A DNA stretch of 64,000 nucleotides from assembly GCF_050876985.1 (NCBI RefSeq), contig NZ_JBPAPP010000003.1; one strand, 5' to 3'. The notes beneath the pieces were generated by a model, which made no database searches, was not told where the DNA came from, and saw nothing but the letters and a program-made list of their open reading frames with translations. This stretch comes from Halopseudomonas sp002296055. Its GTDB lineage: Bacteria > Pseudomonadota > Gammaproteobacteria > Pseudomonadales > Pseudomonadaceae. Of this stretch, positions 45,116-52,615 are shown piece by piece. The first letter of the stretch is position 1. Each line of letters begins with the position of its first letter. The translations under genes were made by a program, and so were the position numbers.

Positions 45116-45782
45116 TACTCACTCCAAGGCTTGCCTGCAGCTGCTGCAGATGCGCAACGCGGCCGACGATCCCGCCTTGCGCGGTAATCATCGCCAGCGT
45201 TGCCTGTTTGAATTCAGGAAAATAGCTTTCAGTCGCCTCATCGATCAGCAGGCAGCGGTAGCCGCGATCATTGGCCTCGCGCATGCTGGTCTGTACACAG
45301 ACTTCGGTGGTCACACCAGCAAAGATCAGGCTATCGATGCCCTGCTGTTGCAGGCGCTCGTGCAGGCCGGTGGCGTAGAACATGCCCTTGCCGGGCTTGT
45401 CGATCACCCACTCGCCGGCCAGCGGCGCAACCGCTTGCAGAATCTGGTTGCCGGGCTCGCCGCGCACCAGGATTCGGCCCATCGGGCCAACATCACCAAT
45501 CTGCATGCCGGGCGGCCCGCCAGCACGTTTGGCCGCTGGGCAATCAGACAGATCCGGCAGGTGCGACTCACGGGTATGAATCACCAGTAGTCCAGCCTGC
45601 CGCGCCAGTGCCAGCAGCTGCTGAACCGCCGGAATGATGGCAGCCAGCGGGGTGACATCGTTGCCCAGCGCCGCACCAAAGCCGCCGGGTTCGATAAAGT
45701 CGCGCTGCATGTCGATGACCACCAGCGCGGTGCGCTCAGGGTCAAAGGCAAAGGTGTCGGGTAGCGCTGTTACCTCAATCAT
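45108..45782 (-). CDS. Cysteine hydrolase of the isochorismatase superfamily, BiuH paralogue (possible triuret hydrolase)
   Basis: A 224-residue cysteine hydrolase with D24 (VVIDMQRDF), K129 (VIDKPGKGMFYATGL) and C162 (GVTTEVCVQTSMREANDRGY). It shares with BiuH the RESHLPDLSD, GPMGRILVRGEPGNQI and PGKG segments, so it is a close paralogue of the gene at 47323, but with different pocket residues around MFYATGL and EATESY. Triuret hydrolase (TrtA) is a known BiuH paralogue that can accompany biuH, making it a reasonable candidate; an N-carbamoyl amide is equally possible. It overlaps the ABC ATPase stop by four bases and the DUF3225 start by eight. Family: high confidence; substrate: low. Confidence 0.82.
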   Translation of the reverse strand: MIEVTALPDTFAFDPERTALVVIDMQRDFIEPGGFGAALGNDVTPLAAIIPAVQQLLALARQAGLLVIHTRESHLPDLSDCPAAKRAGGPPGMQIGDVGPMGRILVRGEPGNQILQAVAPLAGEWVIDKPGKGMFYATGLHERLQQQGIDSLIFAGVTTEVCVQTSMREANDRGYRCLLIDEATESYFPEFKQATLAMITAQGGIVGRVAHLQQLQASLGVSND

Positions 45783-47320
45783 CCTGCCACCTGCTGAGCG
45801 GCCTGCTCGGTACCGGCCATATAGCGCCCAAGCACCTGGCGCTCGGCCGCTGCGGGGACGGTTTCATGGTTTATTTCGCCATCGTGGATCACCAGAATCC
45901 GGTCCGACAGCTCCAGCAGCTCATCCAGATCTTCGCTGAGCAGCAGCACCGCAGCGCCACGGTTACGCGCCTCCAGCAGACGGCGATGGATCAGCTCGAC
46001 CGAGGCAAAATCCAGCCCGAACACCGGGTTGGAGACGATCAACACCGCCACGTCCTCGGTCAGCTCGCGGGCCAGCACGGCGCGCTGCACGTTGCCACCC
46101 GACAAGGTGCCGACCGGCCGGTCTGGATCATCCGGGCGCACCTGAAAGCGGCTGATTAGCTCGCGGGCCCGCTCGCGGATCGCGCGGCGGTTGATCAACC
46201 AACCACTGCGACATAGCGGTGCGTGGTCGTAATCTCGCAGGGCCAGGTTCTCCGCCACGCTCATGCCGGCGATGCAGGCGTTGCGTAGCGGCTCTTCCGG
46301 CAGGCTGTAGACCTTTTCCCGTTGCATTTCCACGCGGCTGGCACCGTAGGGCCGGCCATTCACGCGCACCTCGCCCGAGCTGGCCGGGCGTTGCCCAAGC
46401 AGCGCCTCGGTCAGCTCGCGTTGGCCGTTGCCGGAAATGCCCGCGATACCGACGATTTCCCCCGGCAGCACCGACAGCGAAACGCCCTTGACCGCCAGGG
46501 TGCCACGGTCATTGGCAACCTTGAGGTTGCTGACCTCCAGCCCCGGCGTGCGTTCGGCCAGATGCTCCACCCGCTCCAGCGCGCTCTGCTGTTCGCGGCT
46601 TTCACCCATCATCCAGGCCGACAGCTCAGCCTCATCGGTCTCGGCCACCGCTTTGCTGCCAACCAGCTCGCCGCGCCGCAACACGGTCACATCGTCGGCA
46701 AAACGCATCACCTCGCCAAACTTGTGGGTGATCATCAGTACCGACAGCTCGCCGTCGTGGGCCAGCTGCTGCATCAGACCCAACACTTCCTCGGCCTCCT
46801 GCGGCGTCAGCACCGAGGTGGGCTCATCCAGAATGATGAAACGTCGATCCAGATACAGCTGCTTGAGGATCTCCAGTTTCTGCTTTTCGCCGGCCGCCAG
46901 CGAACTGACCGCGCGCTCGATATCCAGTTTGAACGGCATCCGCGCCATAAAGGCCGCCAGTGCTGCGCGCTCCTGCTTCCAGTCAATCGCCCAGGGCAAC
47001 TCGCCACGCGAGAGCACCAGGTTTTCCGCCACGCTCAGGCCCGGCGCCACCGTAAAGTGCTGATAGACCATACCGATGCCCAGCGCGTGCGAGTCACGGG
47101 GCGAGGCGATGCTCTGCTCCTTGCCGCCCACCAGCACACTGCCCTCATCCAGCGGCCCATAACCGACGATGCCCTTGACCAGCGTGCTCTTGCCCGCACC
47201 GTTCTCGCCCAGCAGCGCATGCACGGTGCCCGCGCGTACCCGCATGGAGACATTGCCCAGGGCGCGAAAGCTGCCGAATACCTTGCCGGCGCCAATGGTT
47301 TCCAGACTCAGCGCACGCAT
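45779..47320 (-). CDS. ABC importer ATPase, two nucleotide-binding domains (BMP/nucleoside-type)
   Basis: A protein of 513 residues (ATG at 47320) with tandem ABC domains, as in sugar- and nucleoside-type importers. The first domain has Walker A GENGAGKST, signature LAAGEKQKLEILKQL and IILDEPTSVLT. The second has a degenerate Walker A (GISGNGQRELT), the LSGGNVQRAVLARELT signature and LIVSNPVFGLDFAS in place of a normal Walker B. That asymmetry is normal for this class. It would be shared by the two permeases (49033, 49946) and the BMP-type binding protein (51061). The ATG is just two bases after the biuH stop codon, and upstream in-frame residues are not conserved, so the longer frame was trimmed. 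Confidence 0.9.
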   Translation of the reverse strand: MRALSLETIGAGKVFGSFRALGNVSMRVRAGTVHALLGENGAGKSTLVKGIVGYGPLDEGSVLVGGKEQSIASPRDSHALGIGMVYQHFTVAPGLSVAENLVLSRGELPWAIDWKQERAALAAFMARMPFKLDIERAVSSLAAGEKQKLEILKQLYLDRRFIILDEPTSVLTPQEAEEVLGLMQQLAHDGELSVLMITHKFGEVMRFADDVTVLRRGELVGSKAVAETDEAELSAWMMGESREQQSALERVEHLAERTPGLEVSNLKVANDRGTLAVKGVSLSVLPGEIVGIAGISGNGQRELTEALLGQRPASSGEVRVNGRPYGASRVEMQREKVYSLPEEPLRNACIAGMSVAENLALRDYDHAPLCRSGWLINRRAIRERARELISRFQVRPDDPDRPVGTLSGGNVQRAVLARELTEDVAVLIVSNPVFGLDFASVELIHRRLLEARNRGAAVLLLSEDLDELLELSDRILVIHDGEINHETVPAAAERQVLGRYMAGTEQAAQQVAG

Positions 47321-47322
47321 GC

Positions 47323-48012
47323 TCAGCTCCGCTTGAGGCAGTCGAGCAGCATGGCCGAATCGCCAATAGCGCCAAACACGCCGCCCTGCATCTTGACCAT
47401 GCTTAGCGCCGCCAGGTGGTTGGCGTGATCGGTCGCGCCGCAGCAGTCTTCCAGCAGGATGCACTCAAAACCGCGGTCGTTCGCTTCACGCATGGTGGTG
47501 TGCACGCAGACGTCGGTAGTGATACCCGTGAGAATGATGTTCTCGATGCCGCGGGTGCGCAGAATCAGTTCAAGGTCTGTGGCGCAGAACGAGCCCTTGC
47601 CCGGCTTGTCGATGATGATCTCGCCGTCCATCGGCGCCAGCTCGGGGATGATTTCCCAGCCTGGCTCGCCGCGCACCAGAATGCGCCCACAGGGGCCCGC
47701 ATCGCCGATGCCCGCGCCGATGCGCTGCGAACGCCAGCGCTTGTTGGCCGGCAGATCAGACAGATCAGGGCGGTGCCCTTCTCGGGTGTGAATGATGCAG
47801 AAGCCCTGCTCGCGCAGCACCTCCAGCACTCGGCTGATCGGCTCGATCGGCGCGCGGGTCAGCGACAGGTCGTAGCCCATCGAGTCGACATAACCGCCCT
47901 TGCCGCAGAAGTCGGTCTGCATGTCGATCACGATCAGTGCGGTGTTCTCAGGCGTCAGCTTGCCGTTGTAGGGCCAGGGATAGGGCGCAGACTGCAGATA
48001 ACGTTCGCTCAT
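47323..48012 (-). CDS. biuH: Biuret amidohydrolase BiuH
   Basis: A 229-residue isochorismatase-superfamily enzyme that closely matches the biuret hydrolase of Rhizobium leguminosarum. Landmark segments are YPWPYNGKLTPENTALIVID, MQTDFCGKGGYVDSMGYDLS, RPDLSDLPANKRWRSQRIGA, RGEPGWEIIPELAP, DKPGKGSFCATDLELIL and GITTDVCVHTTMREANDRG. D30, K136 and C169 are in the same spacing as the catalytic D36, K142 and C175 I recall for that enzyme. It converts biuret to allophanate and ammonia, the step after cyanuric acid hydrolase in cyanurate catabolism. It lies three bases from the formamidase-like gene and two from the ATPase gene. No allophanate hydrolase gene was found in this window. Confidence 0.93.
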   Translation of the reverse strand: MSERYLQSAPYPWPYNGKLTPENTALIVIDMQTDFCGKGGYVDSMGYDLSLTRAPIEPISRVLEVLREQGFCIIHTREGHRPDLSDLPANKRWRSQRIGAGIGDAGPCGRILVRGEPGWEIIPELAPMDGEIIIDKPGKGSFCATDLELILRTRGIENIILTGITTDVCVHTTMREANDRGFECILLEDCCGATDHANHLAALSMVKMQGGVFGAIGDSAMLLDCLKRS

Positions 48013-48015
48013 GAC

Positions 48016-49023
48016 TCAGTTGTCCTCGGCCGGTTGAAAGGTGCGTTCAGGGGTGTCAAAGCCGCAGGAGGTGCCGTCGGTATGCACCACCTCGTCTTCC
48101 CAGGGCAGACGATATTTGCCGGCAACCAGGTCGTGCATGTAGCTGTAGGGCGCATCCTGCGCGCCGCCCTTGACGGCCGTGTAGCCGCGGTGGCCGAACT
48201 GGTAGATGTTGTTTTCCACGCCCCAGTGAATGCGCGCCTCGCGCACCAGATCAGGCCGCATCTCGCAGCTGACAATCTCGTCAGCGCGGCCGCCGCCCAC
48301 GGCCATCGGCGTGCCGTCAAAGTCGACAAACATCGCCTCGCCCATGGAGTCGAAGGTGCCATCCGAGCCACACATGCAGACGCTGGCGGTCTGCATCAGG
48401 TTGCAGAAGCTGTTGGCCTGGTTGGTGATCTGCCAGGAGTGGCGAATCGGCGCGGTGTAACCGGCGGTGCGAATCATGATCTCCGCGCCCTTGTAAGCGC
48501 ACTCGCGGGCCATCTCGGGGAACATCCCATCGTGGCAGATAATCAGCGCCAGCTTGCTGCCCTTGGGCCCGTCACAAACCGGAATACCCAGGTTGCCCGG
48601 CTCCCACGGCTCGACCGGGACCCACGGATGCAGCTTGCGGTAGTACAGCTGAATCTCGCCCTGATCGTTGACGATGATGCCGCTGTTGTAGGGGTTGCCG
48701 TTGGGGTTGGCTTCCATGATCGAGAAGCAGCCCCAGATCGCGTTATCGACGCAGGCCTGACGCAGCGCGGCTACTTCCGGCCCGTCGAGGGTGCACATGA
48801 TGTCGTCGGAGGTATCCATCGACAGCCCGTGCAGCGAATATTCCGGGAACACGATCAGATCCATACCGGCGACGCTGCGACGCGCCTTGCCGACCATCGC
48901 GACCACCTTTTGGGTCTGCTCCCACAGCTCTGCGCGGGTATGCGGATCAGGCAACGCCAGTTGCGCCAGACCGATGACAACGCCGTTCGGCGACTTGTTG
49001 AGACCACCCAGACCACTGGACAT
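48016..49023 (-). CDS. Formamidase/aliphatic amidase-like enzyme (nitrilase superfamily)
   Basis: A 335-residue nitrilase-superfamily enzyme with the triad E61 (VFPEYSLHG), K130 (LYYRKLHPWVPVEPW) and C163 (IICHDGMFPE). The best family fit is AmiF/AmiE-type amidase: the segments YRKLHPWVPVEPWEPG, GSKLALIICHDG, WGVENNIYQFGHRGY and LVAGKYRLPWEDEV all have counterparts in Helicobacter formamidase. Such enzymes release ammonia from formamide or short aliphatic amides. Whether this one acts on formamide, urea-like compounds or an intermediate of biuret breakdown is unknown. It sits between a permease gene (49033, 9-base gap) and biuH, within one operon. Confidence 0.86.
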   Translation of the reverse strand: MSSGLGGLNKSPNGVVIGLAQLALPDPHTRAELWEQTQKVVAMVGKARRSVAGMDLIVFPEYSLHGLSMDTSDDIMCTLDGPEVAALRQACVDNAIWGCFSIMEANPNGNPYNSGIIVNDQGEIQLYYRKLHPWVPVEPWEPGNLGIPVCDGPKGSKLALIICHDGMFPEMARECAYKGAEIMIRTAGYTAPIRHSWQITNQANSFCNLMQTASVCMCGSDGTFDSMGEAMFVDFDGTPMAVGGGRADEIVSCEMRPDLVREARIHWGVENNIYQFGHRGYTAVKGGAQDAPYSYMHDLVAGKYRLPWEDEVVHTDGTSCGFDTPERTFQPAEDN

Positions 49024-49032
49024 GGTTAGCTC

Positions 49033-49953
49033 CTATCGAGTCAGACTGAGTTCGCCCGGGGCGCCACTCAGGGTTTGATTGGGACGGCAGGTGATGAACA
49101 TCACCGCCAGCGTGAGTGCGTAAGGGGCTGCAGCAAACAGGTAGTAGCCGGCGCTGATGCCAACCGACTGCAACGCCGGGCCAATGGCGCCAGCCGCGCC
49201 GAACAGCAAGGCAGCCCACAGGCACCGCAGCGGTTGCCAGCGCGCAAAGATCACCAGCGCCACGGCCATGATCCCCTGCCCGCTCGACAGCCCTTCGTTC
49301 CAGCTGCCGGGGTAGTACAGCGACAGATAGGCGCCGCCGATGCCGGCCAGAAAGCCACCGGCGGCGGTCGCAGCAATGCGTACCAGCACCGGGCGATAAC
49401 CCAGCGCGCGGGCGGATTCGGCGTGGTCACCCACCAGCCGCAACATCAGCCCCCAGCGGGTGCTGCGCAGGCCCCAGTGCAGCGCAAAGGCCAGCGCCAC
49501 GCCGATAAAGAACAGCACGTTGATGCTGAGCGCCGAGCGCACGCGCTCATCCTCACTCCAGCCGCCCAGGCCGATAGCCACCAATGACGGTGCCTGCGGC
49601 TGAATGAAGTTTTTACCGAGGAAGAACGCGAGCCCGGTGCCCAGCACCATCAGGGCGATACCCACGGCAATGTCGTTAACCCGCGGCAATGAGCAGATCG
49701 CACCGTGCAGCAGGCCCAGCAACAAGCCGGTGCCGCCCGCGGCCAGCACGCCGGTCCAGGCAGAGCCGCTCAGGTAGGCCACGGCGTAACCGGCCATGGC
49801 GCCACTGACCAGAATGCCTTCAAGGCCCAGGTTGATGCGCCCGCTCTTTTCCGTCAGACACTCACCGAGGCTGACAAAGATGAAAGGCGTGCCGACCCGA
49901 ATGGCGCCGGCCAGCAGCGCCAGAAAGAAGGTTGCCAGATCAAGATCAGCCAT
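49033..49953 (-). CDS. ABC importer permease (BMP/nucleoside-type, NupQ-like)
   Basis: A permease of 306 residues with about nine hydrophobic segments. The motif GVPTPFIFVSLGECLTEKSGRINLGLEGILVSGAMAGY is typical of the smaller permease of BMP-type (nucleoside-like) importers (here GTPFIFVSLGECLTEK near residue 20). It pairs with the larger permease at 49946, the two-domain ATPase and the BMP binding protein. The ATG at 49953 overlaps the previous gene's stop codon by eight bases; upstream codons were judged not part of the gene. The ligand is likely a small nitrogen-rich compound, judged from the enzymes in the operon. Confidence 0.88.
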   Translation of the reverse strand: MADLDLATFFLALLAGAIRVGTPFIFVSLGECLTEKSGRINLGLEGILVSGAMAGYAVAYLSGSAWTGVLAAGGTGLLLGLLHGAICSLPRVNDIAVGIALMVLGTGLAFFLGKNFIQPQAPSLVAIGLGGWSEDERVRSALSINVLFFIGVALAFALHWGLRSTRWGLMLRLVGDHAESARALGYRPVLVRIAATAAGGFLAGIGGAYLSLYYPGSWNEGLSSGQGIMAVALVIFARWQPLRCLWAALLFGAAGAIGPALQSVGISAGYYLFAAAPYALTLAVMFITCRPNQTLSGAPGELSLTR

Positions 49954-51052
49954 GCTGCAACGCCCCCTGCGTCTGTAGTGCACGTTCGTTCAGACGCAGC
50001 CGCCAGGCGACAATGCGCGGGGTCAATGCTTCCCAGGCCAGCAGGCTGGTAAACAGAATCCCCTCCAGAATCAGCGTGGTCGCATCCGGCAGACCAAGGC
50101 GACGCTGCAGCAGGCTGCCGCTGGCCTCGATACCACCAAGCAAAATGGCGCAGCCGATGATCGCCAACGGATTCTGCCGCGCCGCAAAGGCCACCAGAAT
50201 GCCGCTGGCGCCGTAGCCGGCGATGATCGCGGCATTGGCACTGCCCTGCACCGCCGCCACCTCAAACATGCCGGCAAGGCCAGCACAGGCACCGCCCAGC
50301 ACACAGGTGAGAATCACCAACCGATCCACTGGCAGGCCGATCATCCGTGCGGTGCGCACGTTGCCGCCCACCACCTGCAAGGAAAAGCCGGTGACGCTGT
50401 TGCGCACCAGCACCTGCGCCAGGATGCAGGCGATAACGCCGACCACCAGCCCCCAGTGAACCTGAAAGGCATCGCTGATCGGGCCGATCATCACGCTGTC
50501 ATCCAGCGGAATGGTTGAGGGTTTATTGAGGCTGGCCGGGTCGCGCAGCGGGCCTTCGACCAGCTGGTTGAAAATGGCGATGGCCACGTAGGACAGCAGC
50601 AGACTGCCGATGGTCTCGTTCAGGCCGCGCTTCTGGCGCATCCAGCCATTGAGGCCAATCCAGAAGCCGCCCACCACCATGGCCGACAGCGCCATACACA
50701 GCAGCAGTACTGACACGGGCATGGCCGGCAACCACAGCGGTGTTACCGCAGCGGCAAGCCCGCCCAGTACCAGCGCGCCCTCACCACCGATAATGATGAG
50801 ACCGGCACGGGCTGGCAGCGCGACGCAGAGCGCCGTCAGCATCAGCGGCGCGGCGCGCTGCAGCGTGTTTTCCCAGGCAAAGGCTGAGCCGAATGCGCCC
50901 TGTACGACCAACTGACAGGCCTGCCAGGCAGGTTTGCCCTGCACCAGCAGAAACAGCATGAACAGCACAAAGGTGGTCAACGCAGCGAGCAGCGTAGGCA
51001 GGCCGGGAAGCAACAGCGCCCCGGCCCGATAGAGGTTGGTACGCGGATTCAT
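49946..51052 (-). CDS. ABC importer permease (BMP/nucleoside-type, NupP-like)
   Basis: A 368-residue permease with about ten hydrophobic segments; the core GALVLGGLAAAVTPLWLPAMPVSVLLL and the GLNETIGSLLLSYVAIAIFNQLVEGPLRDP stretch identify the larger permease of the BMP/nucleoside importers. It lies 8 bases after the binding-protein gene, with its stop overlapping the start of the smaller permease. Together the two would form the membrane channel. Substrate unknown; see the binding protein. Confidence 0.88.
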   Translation of the reverse strand: MNPRTNLYRAGALLLPGLPTLLAALTTFVLFMLFLLVQGKPAWQACQLVVQGAFGSAFAWENTLQRAAPLMLTALCVALPARAGLIIIGGEGALVLGGLAAAVTPLWLPAMPVSVLLLCMALSAMVVGGFWIGLNGWMRQKRGLNETIGSLLLSYVAIAIFNQLVEGPLRDPASLNKPSTIPLDDSVMIGPISDAFQVHWGLVVGVIACILAQVLVRNSVTGFSLQVVGGNVRTARMIGLPVDRLVILTCVLGGACAGLAGMFEVAAVQGSANAAIIAGYGASGILVAFAARQNPLAIIGCAILLGGIEASGSLLQRRLGLPDATTLILEGILFTSLLAWEALTPRIVAWRLRLNERALQTQGALQHG

Positions 51053-51060
51053 CAGTTGCC

Positions 51061-52170
51061 TCAGATCTGCCCGCGCACGCCTTCAACCAGGTAGTCCATG
51101 CTTTCCAGCACGACATCGGTTTGCCCCAGCGCAGTGCCGGCGGCAATCACCTCATTGCCCTGGTTGTCCTTCAGCGGGCCGGTAAAGATGGCAAAGCCGC
51201 CGGCCATCATCTCGGCCTTGATGGCATCGGCGCGGGCCTTGGCTTCAGCGCTGACCAGCGGCCCGTAGGGCGAGGTCTTGACGAAGCCTTCCTTCAGGCC
51301 GCCACGCAGGAAGTTGATCATCGGCTGATCCGCCTGAGAGGCCGCCACATGGGCACGGTACGGGGTTTCCCAGTTCCACTCGGCACCGGTCAGGTAACCC
51401 TTGGGCGCCAGCGCCGACTGATCAGCGTGATAACCGCAGGTCATAGCGCCACGCTTCTCGGCCGTCTCAACGATCACTTTGGGGCCATCCACGTGGCAGG
51501 TCAGCACGTCACAGCTCTGGTCGATCAGGCTGTTGGCGGCTTCTGCTTCCTTGATCGGCAGCGACCAGTCACCGGTGAAGATAACGGTAGTGGTGATTTC
51601 CGGGTCAACCGAACGCGCGCCCAGGGTAAAGGCGTTGATATTGCGCAGTACCTGCGGCACCGGCTTGGCGGCAATAAAGCCCAGCTTCTTGGTCTGGCTG
51701 GCGAAACCGGCGACTACCCCATTGAGGTACTGACCTTCGTCGATGTAACCGAAGAAGCTGCCGGCGTTGGTCGGATGCACACCCTCGGTCCACAGGCCGC
51801 CGCAGTGGGCGAAGTGCACGTCCGGGAAGCGTTCGGCCATCTTGATCACGTGCGGGTCAAAGTAGCCAAAGGAGGTCGGGAAGATCAGCGTCGCACCGTC
51901 CTGACGGATCATCGCTTCCATCGACTTTTGCACGGCCACTGTCTCGGGCACGTTTTCTTCTTCAACCACCACCACGTTCGGCAGCGTTTTGATGATCGCA
52001 GCGGCCTCGGCATGCGCCTGGTTGTAGCCAAAGTCGTCACGGGCGCCAACATAAATGAAGCCCACCACCAACGGGCGATCAGCTGCGCGCGCCAGACTGA
52101 ACGGCATGGCGGCGGTGGCGCCAATCAGGCCCACCAGCTTGAGAAGGGTACGACGGTCAATGCTCGACAT
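51061..52170 (-). CDS. BMP-family ABC importer substrate-binding protein
   Basis: A protein of 369 residues with a Tat-like or Sec signal (SIDRRTLLKLVGLIGATAAM, ending near LARAADR). The mature part is a BMP/PnrA-type binding protein: FIYVGARDDFGYNQAHAEAA, NVVVVEEENVPETVAVQKSMEAMIRQDGATLIFPTSFGYFDPHV and HVDGPKVIVETAEKRG. Such proteins bind nucleosides or related ligands. Here the operon's hydrolases suggest that biuret-, triuret- or pyrimidine-like compounds may be bound instead; this is inference. The ATG at 52170 was chosen over an upstream start at 52236 because AAGGAGCTATCC lies before it. It is the first gene of the operon. Confidence 0.9.
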   Translation of the reverse strand: MSSIDRRTLLKLVGLIGATAAMPFSLARAADRPLVVGFIYVGARDDFGYNQAHAEAAAIIKTLPNVVVVEEENVPETVAVQKSMEAMIRQDGATLIFPTSFGYFDPHVIKMAERFPDVHFAHCGGLWTEGVHPTNAGSFFGYIDEGQYLNGVVAGFASQTKKLGFIAAKPVPQVLRNINAFTLGARSVDPEITTTVIFTGDWSLPIKEAEAANSLIDQSCDVLTCHVDGPKVIVETAEKRGAMTCGYHADQSALAPKGYLTGAEWNWETPYRAHVAASQADQPMINFLRGGLKEGFVKTSPYGPLVSAEAKARADAIKAEMMAGGFAIFTGPLKDNQGNEVIAAGTALGQTDVVLESMDYLVEGVRGQI

Positions 52171-52615
52171 GGATAGCTCCTTGATAAAGATGACGCTGCC
52201 AATCCACTGCGCACCGACACCTGAGCGCCTGCGCACATTTGAATACCAGCTTGTATACCAATGTGCACACCACTAAGCATTGATCGTGCCACCGCTCTAA
52301 AACCCAGTTTTGCGCCCTGCGGCGCGATGACGGGACAGTTTCTGCACAGCCCTGGTGCGAGTTAGCAATGGGCGCACCAAATGCTAGCAATTAGCTGCCA
52401 GACAGCAGTTCGACGCCAGCGCAGCCCGCGCCAGCCGCGCAGTCACCAGATGATGGCCAGACGAGGCTGGTCTGCCGCCACCGAACGATGGCGTTTTGCT
52501 TCGACAGACCAGCACGGCTCAGCTAAGGTTAAGCATCTAAAGACCAGTTGCGCGCCCTGTCTCCAGACCAAGACACTACCCATTGCGGCGCAACCAGCGA
52601 CAACGGATTCAGTGC
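52171..52615. promoter_or_regulatory. Divergent promoter region of the BMP/biuH operon and the GGDEF-EAL gene
   Basis: A 445-base gap without a supported gene. Nearer the operon is a dyad TTGTATACCAA (52251-52261), whose GTATAC core resembles FadR/FCD-type GntR operators, about 80 bases before the binding-protein ATG. It is the best operator candidate for the GntR protein at the operon's end. I see no convincing small ORF, RNA gene or terminator elsewhere in the gap. Confidence 0.45.

Noticed and set aside
52171..52615. Small genes in the gap
   Set aside because: Short frames (for example 52381-52623) lack ribosome-binding sites and protein-like composition, and would overlap the GGDEF-EAL start.
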